This document shows positions 26,497-35,149 of a stretch of DNA of 64,000 nucleotides, one piece after another; position 1 is the stretch's first letter; each line of letters starts with the position of its first letter. The notes beneath the pieces are model-generated. The model worked only from the letters and a program-made list of their open reading frames with translations. It was not told where the DNA came from and did not search any database. The position numbers and the translations under genes are program-made. Source of the DNA: Pedobacter kyungheensis (GTDB taxonomy: Bacteria; Bacteroidota; Bacteroidia; Sphingobacteriales; Sphingobacteriaceae); the NCBI RefSeq assembly GCF_000812965.1, contig NZ_JSYN01000005.1, forward strand, positions 186,001-250,000, given 5' to 3'.

Positions 26497-26533
26497 AAAT
26501 AGCCTGTTAATGATATTTAACAGGCTATTTTTT
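26497..26533. terminator. bidirectional terminator
   Basis: A 14-bp perfect stem (26497-26510 with 26517-26530) closed by a 6-base loop and flanked by A- and T-runs. It serves the small secreted protein on the plus strand and the ThuA gene on the minus strand. Confidence 0.9.
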
Positions 26534-26535
26534 GC

Positions 26536-27306
26536 TTAAAGCAATTTAGATTTTGCTTTGCTATAATCGAGTTTCTTTTGTTTACCTATTGCGTATTCTA
26601 TGCCTCCCCAAAGGTGATTTAAGAATTTTTCTTCAGCCCATGCTTCGTTAGTGTGCCCCATCGAAGTATAAAAAGCCCTGCCGCCATCAAAATCGTGGTA
26701 CCAGCTAAATGGATGGAAAGCGCCGTTTTTACCGCCTTTGTACGATTTTTCATCAATGGTGATCAACACTTTGATATCAGGGTTAATATCTTTAAAGTTA
26801 TACAGTTCATCTTTGTGCATCCATACCGAATCGGTGAAAAATTTGGTCGATGGGTGGTTTTTATCTTTAATTACAAATCTGGCGTCTTGTATTGCCGGGT
26901 GACTGGTAAAATAAGCTCCTGCAAGTTTTCCGTACCATGGCCAATCGTATTCGGTATCTGTTGCAGCATGAATACCTACATAACCGCCACCTGCCTGGAT
27001 ATACCTTTCAAATGCTGATTGCTGGGCATCATTCAGTACATCACCTGTAGTGCTTAGAAAAATTACGGTTGCATATTGTTTCAGGTTTGCTTCGGTAAAT
27101 ACGTCGGCATTTTCGGTAGTGTCTACTTCAAAATTATGGCTTAAACCCATTTTTTGGATGGTTGCTTTGCCTACCCCGATAGAGGCATGCCTAAAACCTT
27201 TGGTTTTCGAAAAAACCAGGACTTTTGCAGGCTTTTTTACAGCGGTAAATCCCTGAAATAAAATAACAGTTGCAATTAATAAGCACAGAGAAAGGAATTT
27301 TTTCAT
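26536..27306 (-). CDS. ThuA domain-containing protein, secreted
   Basis: A 256-residue protein with a signal peptide (MKKFLSLCLLIATVILFQGFTA). KVLVFSKTKGFRHASI, STTGDVLNDAQQ, GGGYVGIHAATDTEYDWPWYG and SWYHDFDGGRAFYTSMGHT match the ThuA (trehalose utilisation) family, a class-I-glutamine-amidotransferase-like fold. In this phylum such proteins are linked to sugar or glycoside metabolism, with no firm reaction. Its terminator is shared with the convergent gene. Confidence 0.9.
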   Translation of the reverse strand: MKKFLSLCLLIATVILFQGFTAVKKPAKVLVFSKTKGFRHASIGVGKATIQKMGLSHNFEVDTTENADVFTEANLKQYATVIFLSTTGDVLNDAQQSAFERYIQAGGGYVGIHAATDTEYDWPWYGKLAGAYFTSHPAIQDARFVIKDKNHPSTKFFTDSVWMHKDELYNFKDINPDIKVLITIDEKSYKGGKNGAFHPFSWYHDFDGGRAFYTSMGHTNEAWAEEKFLNHLWGGIEYAIGKQKKLDYSKAKSKLL

Positions 27307-27348
27307 TTTCGATTTGGCTAGTGTGTGTTGTTAAAGTGAAAGCTAAAA

Positions 27349-27783
27349 TTAAGAAAGTTGTTTGATAATTGCTAAACATCTTGCTTCAACCTGCTTACAA
27401 ACCGGGGCAAATAGCGCATTATCCCAGTATGGGTCTGTAACTTCGTCGTTATCAAGAAAAAGTTTAATCTTTTTTTCTTCTGCTTCGGTTCTGGCCAAAC
27501 TTTTAACATCTTTCAGATTATTCCTGTCCATTACCAAAATTAAATCGTACTGGCTAAACATGCCATGGTTAAATTGTTGTGCCCGTTGTTTACTAATGTC
27601 GTAACCAATGGCTTTGGCAGCTGCTATGCTTCTGTGATCGGGAGCCTGGCCAACGTGCCAGTTACCTGTACCCGCCGAAGCGATTTCCCAGTTGAGGTTA
27701 TGTTTTTCAGCTAAATGGCGCATAATGCCTTCTGCCAGGGGCGACCGGCAAATGTTACCGAGACAAACCATTAAAATTTTCAA
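27349..27783 (-). CDS. low-molecular-weight protein-tyrosine phosphatase
   Basis: A 144-residue enzyme. VCLGNICRSPLAEG carries the CX5R phosphate loop with Cys7 and Arg13. VTDPYWDNALF contains the general-acid aspartate, and DLILVMDRNN is the family core strand. It removes phosphate from tyrosines, possibly those of exopolysaccharide tyrosine kinases, though none are nearby. It starts two bases from the end of an upstream lipoprotein gene, so they share a transcript. Confidence 0.95.
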   Translation of the reverse strand: MKILMVCLGNICRSPLAEGIMRHLAEKHNLNWEIASAGTGNWHVGQAPDHRSIAAAKAIGYDISKQRAQQFNHGMFSQYDLILVMDRNNLKDVKSLARTEAEEKKIKLFLDNDEVTDPYWDNALFAPVCKQVEARCLAIIKQLS

Positions 27784-27785
27784 TG

Positions 27786-28232
27786 TTATTTGGATTTTGC
27801 AGTAAATATATATGTTACTGTAAAAGTAGTTCCATTTTGTTCGAAAACATATTTATCGGTGATATTTTTCCCTTCTATTTTTACCACCCTTGCATTGGCA
27901 CTAAAGCCATCGTTCAGTGTTATTTCATTTCCGTTTTTGCTCCATTTAGCTTTTTGATACGAAATCATATCGCACAGCGGCCCATTAGAAGTGAAGGCAA
28001 AAGTGCCGTTCTCAGAAAAAGAGAGGGTATAGTTATTGTTTAAACAGCCAGATGGGCCTGCCATAGTCATAAAGTTAGTTACAGCTTTACCATCTACCTG
28101 CATGGCCGGATTTACGGTCGCCGATTCGAGAGCCCAGTTGTATCTGGTTATTTCAGTAAAATTTTCGGCATCGTTTTTCTTTTTGCAGCCTAATGCCAGA
28201 CTTAACGTCAAAATTAAGAGAAGTTTTTTCAT
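27786..28232 (-). CDS. lipoprotein, lipocalin-like
   Basis: A 148-residue protein with a lipoprotein signal (MKKLLLILTLSLALGC) followed by KKKNDAE, an acid-containing stretch that may direct surface export in Bacteroidota. The remainder alternates short strands (YTLSFSENGTFAFTSNG, AKWSKNGNEITLNDG, TFTVTYIFT) as in lipocalin-like domains. It lies upstream of the phosphatase gene. Function unknown. Confidence 0.7.
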   Translation of the reverse strand: MKKLLLILTLSLALGCKKKNDAENFTEITRYNWALESATVNPAMQVDGKAVTNFMTMAGPSGCLNNNYTLSFSENGTFAFTSNGPLCDMISYQKAKWSKNGNEITLNDGFSANARVVKIEGKNITDKYVFEQNGTTFTVTYIFTAKSK

Positions 28233-28285
28233 TGCGTTTTTAGTTCGTTTTTTCCCTAAAACGAGAAGATAGGTTAATATGCTAC

Positions 28286-28320
28286 AAAAAAAATGCTCCG
28301 GCTTTTTTCAAACCGGAGCA
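28286..28320 (-). terminator. terminator of the S1/P1 nuclease transcript
   Basis: TGCTCCGG (28294-28301) pairs with CCGGAGCA (28313-28320). Read on the minus strand the hairpin is followed by a run of eight T. It lies 23 bp after the nuclease stop. Confidence 0.9.
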
Positions 28321-28342
28321 CTTATATTCTGATTATTTACCA

Positions 28343-29149
28343 TTAGCCGTAAATATCGTTTAACATTTTGGCTAAGCGCACACCACCTTTTAACAGCTGA
28401 CTGTTAAGGGTATCTACCCAGTCAAAATTATAACGGTAGCTCAGTTTGGCATCTGGCTTAGTAGTTTCGTAAATTTTATTGCAAATGTTGTACGATTCGA
28501 AAATGCAATCTTTTAAACTGGTGTTTTGCCAGTTATAAAGCTCAACTGCTGATGCATGGTTAATGGCTTTGGCATATTCGGTATAACTTAATTGCTGATA
28601 TTCGATTAGTTGTTCATCCCAAACGCGGTGGATGTTCGATTTTTCGTTAAACCACAAAACCGAAACACGGTTACCGCCTAAATCTTCTTTACGGGCAACG
28701 TGCATGGGTTGACATAAATCGCCGGCAAGGTGTACTAACATGCGCATGGCCAGTTTTTTCTCATCGCGGGTACTGCTGGCTTTCTTTAAAACGGCAATCA
28801 AATCAGGGATTTTGGTATATAAGCTTACCGATTTATCTGTTTCGAGGAAATTATATACACCATCTTTATTTAATCCGGCCGGAAGGTTTACAAAGTGCCA
28901 GTTGTACATGTAATTATAGGTCGAATCTGATTTGATAAAATCGCCCCAATTGGCGCACATGGCCAGGGTTTCGTAACCTAAAATATCCTGAACAGCCTTG
29001 CGGGTTTTGGCTTTTAGGTAGCTATCGGCAATTTCGCCAACCACACGGTGCCCAATGGTACCCCAGGCGCTTACGTTTGCAGGTGCATAAGCTAACAATC
29101 CTACGATTAAAGCTGTGGCAATTTTTTTTCTAATGGATGTTAAGATCAT
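28343..29149 (-). CDS. S1/P1 family nuclease, secreted
   Basis: A 268-residue protein. After the signal peptide (MILTSIRKKIATALIVGLLAYAPANVSA) the mature chain begins with Trp29 (WGTIGHRVVGEIA), which in this family coordinates a zinc ion through its amino terminus. VHLAGDLCQPMHVARKEDLGGN and NIHRVWDEQLI hold further zinc ligands. The enzyme cuts single-stranded nucleic acids at a trinuclear zinc site and probably supplies phosphate or nucleosides. It follows a lipoprotein gene by one base. Confidence 0.93.
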   Translation of the reverse strand: MILTSIRKKIATALIVGLLAYAPANVSAWGTIGHRVVGEIADSYLKAKTRKAVQDILGYETLAMCANWGDFIKSDSTYNYMYNWHFVNLPAGLNKDGVYNFLETDKSVSLYTKIPDLIAVLKKASSTRDEKKLAMRMLVHLAGDLCQPMHVARKEDLGGNRVSVLWFNEKSNIHRVWDEQLIEYQQLSYTEYAKAINHASAVELYNWQNTSLKDCIFESYNICNKIYETTKPDAKLSYRYNFDWVDTLNSQLLKGGVRLAKMLNDIYG

Positions 29150-29150
29150 T

Positions 29151-29666
29151 TTATAATTCTTTTGGGATGCAGGTAACTTTTTGTTTCAGCGCCAGATTTA
29201 TTTCGCGCTGATCGCCCATGCTCTCTAGCCTAAGGCTATCGGCTGAACGTTTTGTAATCAGGAAGTTTTTTTCGTAACGACCAATGCGGTAACAGCCTGA
29301 TATTTTTTGTTTGTAATTGGCATAGGTAAAGGTTGCACCTACAATTAAAGTATCGCCCCTTACAGCATAAACGCCTTTGGCATATTCTTTCCAGATGCCA
29401 TTATTATAGCAGGAATCTTCGTAAAAGTTAACCTTACTGTGGGTAACCAGATCGATATAAACCGAATCGCAGGTAAATTTGAAATGGTGCTGTGTATAGT
29501 TGCTTAACTTGTTGCTAAAAGCAACCGAATCTTCATTCCAAACCCCCTGTATAAATGCTTCACCTTTACCCTGTATATTGGGCCTCGGACTACAGGCTAT
29601 GTGCAGGATGGATAATGTAAAAAGGATAAGGTAAAAAATCTTCAAGCAGGGATGCAGTTTGTTCAT
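29151..29666 (-). CDS. hypothetical lipoprotein
   Basis: A 171-residue protein with a lipobox (LSILHIACSPRP). The mature part reads like a small beta-rich domain (FKFTCDSVYIDLVTHSKVNFY, YAVRGDTLIVGATFTYANYKQ, CYRIGRYEKNFLITKR), reminiscent of DUF4488-type or lipocalin-like lipoproteins. Cysteines in SCYNNG and SGCYR might pair. It is followed after one base by the nuclease gene and preceded by a small membrane protein gene (8-bp gap). Function unknown. Confidence 0.7.
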   Translation of the reverse strand: MNKLHPCLKIFYLILFTLSILHIACSPRPNIQGKGEAFIQGVWNEDSVAFSNKLSNYTQHHFKFTCDSVYIDLVTHSKVNFYEDSCYNNGIWKEYAKGVYAVRGDTLIVGATFTYANYKQKISGCYRIGRYEKNFLITKRSADSLRLESMGDQREINLALKQKVTCIPKEL

Positions 29667-29674
29667 GTTGTTTT

Positions 29675-30022
29675 TTAATCGTTGCTTGTAGGAAACTGAT
29701 CGTGAAATACATTGTTCTTTTTAACGGTATTGTGAATCAGGAGTAACAAACCTACAGCAAAACAAAGACTGGCCATGGTGCCGATAAAACCAATTATGGT
29801 ATAATATTTAGAAATTTCGGTATAGGCGATATTGTTGCTGCCTGCCAAAAGTGGCACTAAAAAATAAAGTAAGCGTGTAAATAAGCCAACTCCGGAGCCA
29901 ATAGTCATTAAAACGGCTTCAACTGCTTTTCTTTTCGATAAAAGATAACAACAAGCTCCAAATACAATGCACGATGCAATAAGAGATATCATGCCTATGA
30001 GCGTAGTAAGTATCGAATCCAT
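29675..30022 (-). CDS. small membrane protein, function unknown
   Basis: A 115-residue protein with three hydrophobic segments (about residues 5-28, 35-60 and 75-97) and a polar tail. No recognised family. It heads the three-gene run of membrane protein, lipoprotein and S1/P1 nuclease on the minus strand. Confidence 0.7.
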   Translation of the reverse strand: MDSILTTLIGMISLIASCIVFGACCYLLSKRKAVEAVLMTIGSGVGLFTRLLYFLVPLLAGSNNIAYTEISKYYTIIGFIGTMASLCFAVGLLLLIHNTVKKNNVFHDQFPTSND

Positions 30023-30068
30023 ATTTATCTATTGTTTTTAAGCGTATTGATTTAGACCGTAACTATAT

Positions 30069-30102
30069 AAACCTGATAGGTTTTTAAAAACCTATCAGGT
30101 TT
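30069..30102. repeat. 34-bp perfect palindrome
   Basis: Two 17-base arms with no spacer, each containing CCTGATAGG and meeting at a TTTTT/AAAAA centre. It lies six bases after the fumC stop, so it could end that transcript, but the T-run after the stem is weak. The form is that of a dispersed Bacteroidota palindrome. Confidence 0.85.
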
Positions 30103-30108
30103 GGCAAA

Positions 30109-31506
30109 TTATTTCAAGCTACCTACCATGTCTTCCGGACGAACCCACTCGTCGAATTGTTCGGCGGTTAACAGGCCAAGCTCAACAGCTGCTGCTTTTA
30201 AAGTTTTATTTTCTTTATGCGCTTTCTTCGCAATTTTTGCTGCGTTTTCGTAACCTACATGTGGGTTTAATGCCGTAACCAGCATTAACGAATTTTGAAG
30301 GTGTTTTTCAATCTCCGGTAGGTTTGCAGTAATTCCTTCAGCGCATTTATCCGTGAAAGAAACGCAGGCATCGCCAATTAAACGTGCCGATTGCAATACG
30401 TTAGCCGCAATTAATGGTTTAAAAACATTCAGTTCAAAATGTCCTGACATACCACCTACAGAAACGGCAACATCGTTACCAATTACCTGTGCACAAACCA
30501 TTGTTAGTGCCTCAGGTTGAGTTGGGTTAACTTTACCCGGCATGATTGATGATCCTGGCTCATTATCAGGGATGATGATTTCGCCAATACCACAACGCGG
30601 ACCAGAACTTAACATTCTTACATCGTTAGCTACTTTCATTAAAGCCACAGCTGTACGTTTTAAAGCACCAGAAAGTTCAACCATTGCATCGTGCGCTGCC
30701 AAAGCTTCAAATTTATTTGGGGCTGTAACGAAAGGTAAACCCGTTAAATCAGCAATTTTTTTAGCCACTAAAACATCGTATCCTTTTGGGGTATTTAAAC
30801 CAGTACCTACAGCAGTACCACCTAAAGCCAGTTCGGCAACCATTACCAGTGCATTTTTAATGGCCCTGATGCTGTTATCGATCTGCTGTACGTAGCCTGA
30901 AAATTCCTGACCTAAAGTAAGTGGCGTAGCATCCATAAAGTGGGTACGGCCGGTTTTGGTAATTCCTGCAAATTCTTCAACCTTTTTAGCCAGGGCATTT
31001 CTTAAATGCGTTAAACCCGGAATAGTGTTTTCTACGGTTAATTTATAGGCTGCAATGTGCATTGCAGTCGGATAAGTATCGTTAGATGACTGCGATTTGT
31101 TCACATCATCATTCGGGTGAAGTACTTTTTTATCATCAGCCAGTGCACCACCATTAATCACGTGTGCGCGGTTTGCAATCACTTCGTTTCCGTTCATGTT
31201 ACTTTGCGTACCTGAACCGGTTTGCCAGATTACCAATGGGAACTGATCATCCAGTTTGCCCGCAATAATTTCATCACAAGCTTTGGCAATAAGCTCAGCT
31301 TTATCGGCCGATAATACACCAAGCTCGGTATTGGCTAGTGCTGCTGCTTTTTTCAGGTAACCAAAAGCGTGGATAATTTCTTTAGGCATCGAACCCTCAG
31401 GGCCGATTTTAAAGTTATTGCGTGAGCGTTCGGTTTGTGCACCCCAGTATTTGTCGGCAGGTACCTGCACCTCGCCCATGGTATCGTGTTCTATTCTGAA
31501 ACTCAT
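30109..31506 (-). CDS. fumC: class II fumarate hydratase
   Basis: A 465-residue enzyme of normal length converting fumarate to malate in the TCA cycle. [15 protein letters not shown] is the superfamily signature with the flexible catalytic loop. [19 protein letters not shown] and [14 protein letters not shown] are the other two conserved blocks, and [20 protein letters not shown] carries the active-site threonine-histidine. Iron-independent type. Single gene, with a 34-bp palindrome after the stop. Confidence 0.97.
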   Translation of the reverse strand: MSFRIEHDTMGEVQVPADKYWGAQTERSRNNFKIGPEGSMPKEIIHAFGYLKKAAALANTELGVLSADKAELIAKACDEIIAGKLDDQFPLVIWQTGSGTQSNMNGNEVIANRAHVINGGALADDKKVLHPNDDVNKSQSSNDTYPTAMHIAAYKLTVENTIPGLTHLRNALAKKVEEFAGITKTGRTHFMDATPLTLGQEFSGYVQQIDNSIRAIKNALVMVAELALGGTAVGTGLNTPKGYDVLVAKKIADLTGLPFVTAPNKFEALAAHDAMVELSGALKRTAVALMKVANDVRMLSSGPRCGIGEIIIPDNEPGSSIMPGKVNPTQPEALTMVCAQVIGNDVAVSVGGMSGHFELNVFKPLIAANVLQSARLIGDACVSFTDKCAEGITANLPEIEKHLQNSLMLVTALNPHVGYENAAKIAKKAHKENKTLKAAAVELGLLTAEQFDEWVRPEDMVGSLK

Positions 31507-31528
31507 TATATTTTAATTTTTGTTGTGG

Positions 31529-31536
31529 CAAATTTA
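31529..31536 (-). promoter_or_regulatory. -7 promoter box of fumC
   Basis: On the minus strand this reads TAAATTTG, matching TAnnTTTG, 23 bp before the fumC start. No clear -33 TTG is seen at the proper distance. Confidence 0.4.
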
Positions 31537-31611
31537 GGTTTTTTGACTTTTAAAGCGTTGTATTTATGTAAGATATTTGGTGGATAATAAAATATCTTTA
31601 AGTTCAGCGTT

Positions 31612-31659
31612 TTTAACCAGAGCCTGAACGGCTGGGCAGGCTTTCTATCTGTGGTTAAA
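31612..31659. repeat. imperfect inverted repeat
   Basis: TTTAACCA with TGGTTAAA and, inside, AGCCTG with CAGGCT. It is in the 244-bp divergent space between fumC and rsgA. The ends recall the TTAACC...GGTTAA repeats at 13112 and 50862. No gene seen here. Confidence 0.45.
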
Positions 31660-31750
31660 TTATATTTAGCTGTTTAATGGCTTAAATTAATGATATTGCC
31701 ACCAGGGCCGCTTCTACCAATGAAATCATATTCATACCTTTACGGCAAAT

Positions 31751-32671
31751 ATGCAGGGATTAGTTATTAAATCTACGGGGAGTTGGTACAACGTGCTGGC
31801 CGATAATGGCGAGCATTACGATTGCCGCATTGTAGGTAAGTTCAGGATTAAGGGAATTAAAACCACCAACCCGATTGCGGTTGGCGACAGGGTGAAGTTT
31901 GAGCTTGAACGGGATAGCAATCAGGGCTTAATTAATGAGCTTTTGCCCCGTAAAAACTACATTATCCGCAAATCCATCAACCTGAGCAAGCAGGCCCAGA
32001 TTTTGGCTGCCAACTTAGATATGGCCATTCTGGTGGTTACTTTGGCATCGCCACGTACCTCTTTGGGCTTTATCGATCGTTTTTTGGTTACTGCCGAAGC
32101 CTATGATGTACCTGCAGTTTTGGTGTTCAATAAACTAGATCTGTTTAGCAAAGAAGGCCTGGAAATCCTTCAGGAATTTAAAGATATTTACCAGAATATA
32201 GGTTATGCGTGTTATGAAGTTTCGGCTTTAAAAGGAATTAATATTCCGCTGATTCAGGAACTGATTACCGATAAAATTACCTTAATTTCTGGTCACTCCG
32301 GCGTAGGTAAATCGAGTCTGATTAATGCTTTATTGCCTGATCGTGATTTGAGAACAGGCGAGGTTTCTGACTGGAGTGATAAAGGGCAACACACCACCAC
32401 CTTTGCCGAAATGTTCGAATTGCCGCAGGGCGGTTTTATTGTAGATACGCCAGGTATCCGTGAGTTGGGTGTAATCGATATCGAAAAAGAAGAGTTGGGG
32501 CATTTTTTCAGGGAGATTTTCGAAACCTCGCACAATTGCCGTTTTAACAACTGCCGCCATGTAAACGAACCGGGTTGTGCGGTTATTGAAGCCGTTAATG
32601 AAGGTGAAATTGCCATCTCGAGATACGAAAGTTACCTGAGCATTTACCACGGAAACGATACCCGCCATTAA
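31751..32671 (+). CDS. rsgA: ribosome small-subunit-dependent GTPase A
   Basis: A 306-residue circularly permuted GTPase that checks 30S maturation. Order: N-terminal OB fold (residues about 1-75), then G4 (FNKLD), G1 (GHSGVGKSSL), G3 (DTPGIRELG), and finally the zinc domain with CRFNNCRHVNEPGC. The permuted G4-G1-G3 order is diagnostic. Divergent from fumC. Confidence 0.96.
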   Translation: MQGLVIKSTGSWYNVLADNGEHYDCRIVGKFRIKGIKTTNPIAVGDRVKFELERDSNQGLINELLPRKNYIIRKSINLSKQAQILAANLDMAILVVTLASPRTSLGFIDRFLVTAEAYDVPAVLVFNKLDLFSKEGLEILQEFKDIYQNIGYACYEVSALKGINIPLIQELITDKITLISGHSGVGKSSLINALLPDRDLRTGEVSDWSDKGQHTTTFAEMFELPQGGFIVDTPGIRELGVIDIEKEELGHFFREIFETSHNCRFNNCRHVNEPGCAVIEAVNEGEIAISRYESYLSIYHGNDTRH

Positions 32672-32773
32672 TGGAGTCAGAAGTCGGAAAGTCTGGGGTC
32701 CGAAGATATAGTGCGTCATAAATGTGCTTCTGATTAAGTGTATCGAACTAAGCTTGCTTAAAAAAATAAAGAG

Positions 32774-33727
32774 ATGAAATTCAAATTAGGAGATTTTGTG
32801 CGTTTTGTTGATGAGAAACGCGAAGGCTATGTAACCCGCGTTATCGACGCCCAAACTTTGGGGGTAACAGACGAAGACGGTTTTGAAATTCCGGTTGCGG
32901 TGAGTAACCTGACATCGGTGCATGGCCATGGCGTAGTGGCTGAGGAGATCGATGTACCTAAGCCGATTCAGGTTAATGTACCTGGTGTTACCAAAATAGA
33001 AAATGGTATATACGCTGCCGCTGCAACTGACGATAAAGCCGGTAATGTGGTTCATTTACATCTGCTTAACCAGTCGCCCAACACTTTGTTGCTAAGCCTT
33101 ACGACCGAAAGAAAAGGGAAGTATACCAATGCTTACCACGGTATTATACAACCTTATGCGCTGGCATTGGTATACGCAGCCTCTTTAGCTGATCTGGAGC
33201 TTTGGCCGGAGTTTACCTTTCAGGTTTTGGTTGCAGGGGTAGCTGATGCTAAGCCGATAGATCCACTGGTGATCCGCAAGAAATTCAGGGCAAAAGATTT
33301 TAGTACCGAGCAAAAAGAATTGCCTAATCTTAAAAATAAGGGCTGGTTGGTTCGTTTAGATGATCTGGTGCCGGTAACAATCGATGCGCAAAAACTAAAG
33401 GAAAGCTTTTTTAAATCGGCCGACGAAAAGAAAATGGTCGAAGCGCCTGCAAAAGAGGTCGATTTACATATTGAAAAACTACGTGATGACCACCACTTTT
33501 TAGAAGCCAGCGAAATTTTACAGATTCAGCTTACGCATTTTCAAAATGCCCTTGATGCCGCTATCGTGCACCATTTCGATAAAATGATTTTTATCCACGG
33601 CTCAGGAAACGGAACGCTTAGGGATAAGATTCACAAACTGATTAGTAAAAACCCGCACATTAAAACCTATATGGATGCCCGGAAAGAAAAGTTCGGGTAC
33701 GGGGCAACTGAAGTGGTTTTTAAGTAA
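32774..33727 (+). CDS. DUF2027 / Smr domain-containing protein
   Basis: A 317-residue protein. The N-terminus (MKFKLGDFVRFVDEKREGYVTRV) is an SH3-like or tudor-like module as in MutS2-linked proteins. The middle (about residues 70-190) is the beta-rich DUF2027 domain. The C-terminal Smr domain has EVDLHIEKLRDD and the GSGNG loop of FIHGSGNGTLRDKIH. Smr domains are often nucleases acting on RNA or branched DNA. The LDxH block here reads DLHIE. Function in this phylum is unproven. Confidence 0.88.
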   Translation: MKFKLGDFVRFVDEKREGYVTRVIDAQTLGVTDEDGFEIPVAVSNLTSVHGHGVVAEEIDVPKPIQVNVPGVTKIENGIYAAAATDDKAGNVVHLHLLNQSPNTLLLSLTTERKGKYTNAYHGIIQPYALALVYAASLADLELWPEFTFQVLVAGVADAKPIDPLVIRKKFRAKDFSTEQKELPNLKNKGWLVRLDDLVPVTIDAQKLKESFFKSADEKKMVEAPAKEVDLHIEKLRDDHHFLEASEILQIQLTHFQNALDAAIVHHFDKMIFIHGSGNGTLRDKIHKLISKNPHIKTYMDARKEKFGYGATEVVFK

Positions 33728-33740
33728 TCCAATATCGTTA

Positions 33741-33824
33741 TGCTGAACTTCCGCCTGATCTGTCGGACGGGTGTTTCAGCAGCTCTAATTTTTGGTAGAT
33801 GTGTCAGATCGTAAGATCTGACAC
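33741..33824. repeat. two small inverted repeats
   Basis: TGCTGAA (33741-33747) and TTCAGCA (33775-33781) flank a degenerate core. Then GTGTCAGATC (33801-33810) pairs perfectly with 33815-33824 across a GTAA loop. They lie between the convergent Smr and pirin-like genes and could act as terminators without a T-run. The first has the same outer arms as the element at 15667-15700. Confidence 0.6.
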
Positions 33825-33876
33825 CACAATAATGTTTCTGCGCTTATCTCCTTAATCTGCGGGCCAAATTTGTTTG

Positions 33877-34569
33877 CTAATAGCCAAACTCCAAAACCAC
33901 CACAATAGCATTATTGCTCAATGCTTCCAGTTCAACATGTGGTAAATCCCAAAGGGCAAGTCCATCGCGGGCATGCAGTAACCTGCCTTCAATTTCAAAT
34001 GCGCCATCTATAACAAAGCAATAAAATTTACTGTTGCTGTGCTGCAGGGTGTAAATTGCTTCCTCGCGACCAGCAAAAATACCGGCACTTAATTTAAATG
34101 GCAGTTTTGGGTTAGAAATAAGCTCAATTAATTGGTTCTGGTCTTTTTCAAAGTCGAAATGATACAACATTTCACTCGGGCGCAGCAGAAAGAAATCCGT
34201 TTTAATGCCTAACTGTAAATAATTGATGGTATCGTTAGGATAGGGATTACTAATTTCCAAAACTTCACCTTTGCCTAAGTTTAACACTTGTACTTTGCCT
34301 GTATCAATCGAAAATTCTTTGTTCCCCTGTACCACATCAATGCCACCGGTAATGGGAAAGAAAATCTGAAAGGAATCTTCTTTGGATAGGAAAAAGGTAA
34401 CTTTTCCGCCCGCCAAAGCATCATCATTGCATAGAAAAAGATTTTCGAACGGTTCACGGTGTTCGCTATAATATTTTTCGAAATTAAAGGTGCTATACCT
34501 GCGGAGTGTTGAGTTTTCGGTCAGCCCGCGTTGGTCAGCGAGATATATTTGTCCGGGGGTTAGTTCCAT
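33877..34569 (-). CDS. pirin-like bicupin protein
   Basis: A 230-residue protein without signal peptide. LADQRGLTENSTLRRYSTFNFEKYYSEHREPF resembles the pirin N-terminus (ERG..., STFNF...). Two cupin-like halves can be traced, the second ending in GALEIEGR-like VIDGAFEIEGRLLHARDGLALWD, as in the quercetinase-like C-terminal cupin of YhhW. The usual first-cupin metal HxH is not obvious. Co-transcribed two bases after an unknown gene. Confidence 0.65.
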   Translation of the reverse strand: MELTPGQIYLADQRGLTENSTLRRYSTFNFEKYYSEHREPFENLFLCNDDALAGGKVTFFLSKEDSFQIFFPITGGIDVVQGNKEFSIDTGKVQVLNLGKGEVLEISNPYPNDTINYLQLGIKTDFFLLRPSEMLYHFDFEKDQNQLIELISNPKLPFKLSAGIFAGREEAIYTLQHSNSKFYCFVIDGAFEIEGRLLHARDGLALWDLPHVELEALSNNAIVVVLEFGY

Positions 34570-34571
34570 GC

Positions 34572-35075
34572 TTAATCGATATTTTTGATAGAGTGGATGC
34601 TTACAAAAGGCTGAACGGCAAAAAGATTGGTGAAAATTTCAGCTTCTTCTTCTTTATGTTGCGATACCAGCAGTTGATCGCCAATAGTATCGTGCCAGAT
34701 CAGCGGTTTTGAGAAAAAGTTAATGGCAATTTTGTGTTTCTCCGGATGGCGTATATCTGAATTAATAATTTCGAACTTAAAATGCTCAAAAGTTAAAAAG
34801 CGCCGGCCCAGGTTATCCAAAACATCCGGAATAATGCCGTTTAGCTGACGCAGATAACCGGTAATAGCTGCACTTACCAAAAAATGGAGTTTTTCGGCCT
34901 CTGGTATATGCAGTAACATTTCGGCAAAAGTATTATACTGCTGCGGTTGGTTGTAATACTGCGCCTGCATTTTAAACTCGGCAAAGCTGTCCTCGTGTAC
35001 AAACCTATCCCAGGGGTTGGTATTGGTGCTATCGATTATCTTCCGGTAGCATAAAACGATCACTTTTTTTGGCAT
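34572..35075 (-). CDS. conserved hypothetical protein
   Basis: A 167-residue soluble protein that I do not recognise. Features: VIVLCYRKII at the start, a predicted helical middle (FAEMLLHIPEAEKLHFLVSAAITGYLRQL) and beta strands at the end (HKIAINFFSKPLIWHDTIG, PFVSIHSIKNID). It lies two bases upstream of the pirin-like gene, so they are translated from one message and probably work together. Confidence 0.65.
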   Translation of the reverse strand: MPKKVIVLCYRKIIDSTNTNPWDRFVHEDSFAEFKMQAQYYNQPQQYNTFAEMLLHIPEAEKLHFLVSAAITGYLRQLNGIIPDVLDNLGRRFLTFEHFKFEIINSDIRHPEKHKIAINFFSKPLIWHDTIGDQLLVSQHKEEEAEIFTNLFAVQPFVSIHSIKNID

Positions 35076-35084
35076 GCCATAAAA

Positions 35085-35117
35085 TTAAAAAAGACGTTAA
35101 GAAATCCTAACGCCTTT
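35085..35117 (-). terminator. terminator of the dioxygenase gene
   Basis: AAAG-CGTTA-type arms around 35090-35101 pair with TAACG-CTTT at 35106-35116. On the minus strand a T-run follows the stem. It lies 33 bp after the dioxygenase stop. Confidence 0.8.
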
Positions 35118-35149
35118 ATTGAAAAATAAAACAAATAATAAGGATGATA

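Noticed and set aside
26653..27018. 121-residue plus-strand open frame
   Set aside because: It is antisense to the ThuA gene, whose reading frame has recognised motifs and a signal peptide.
32672..32773. Repeated AGTCGGAAG-like words between rsgA and the Smr gene
   Set aside because: Too short and irregular to define a repeat element from one occurrence.
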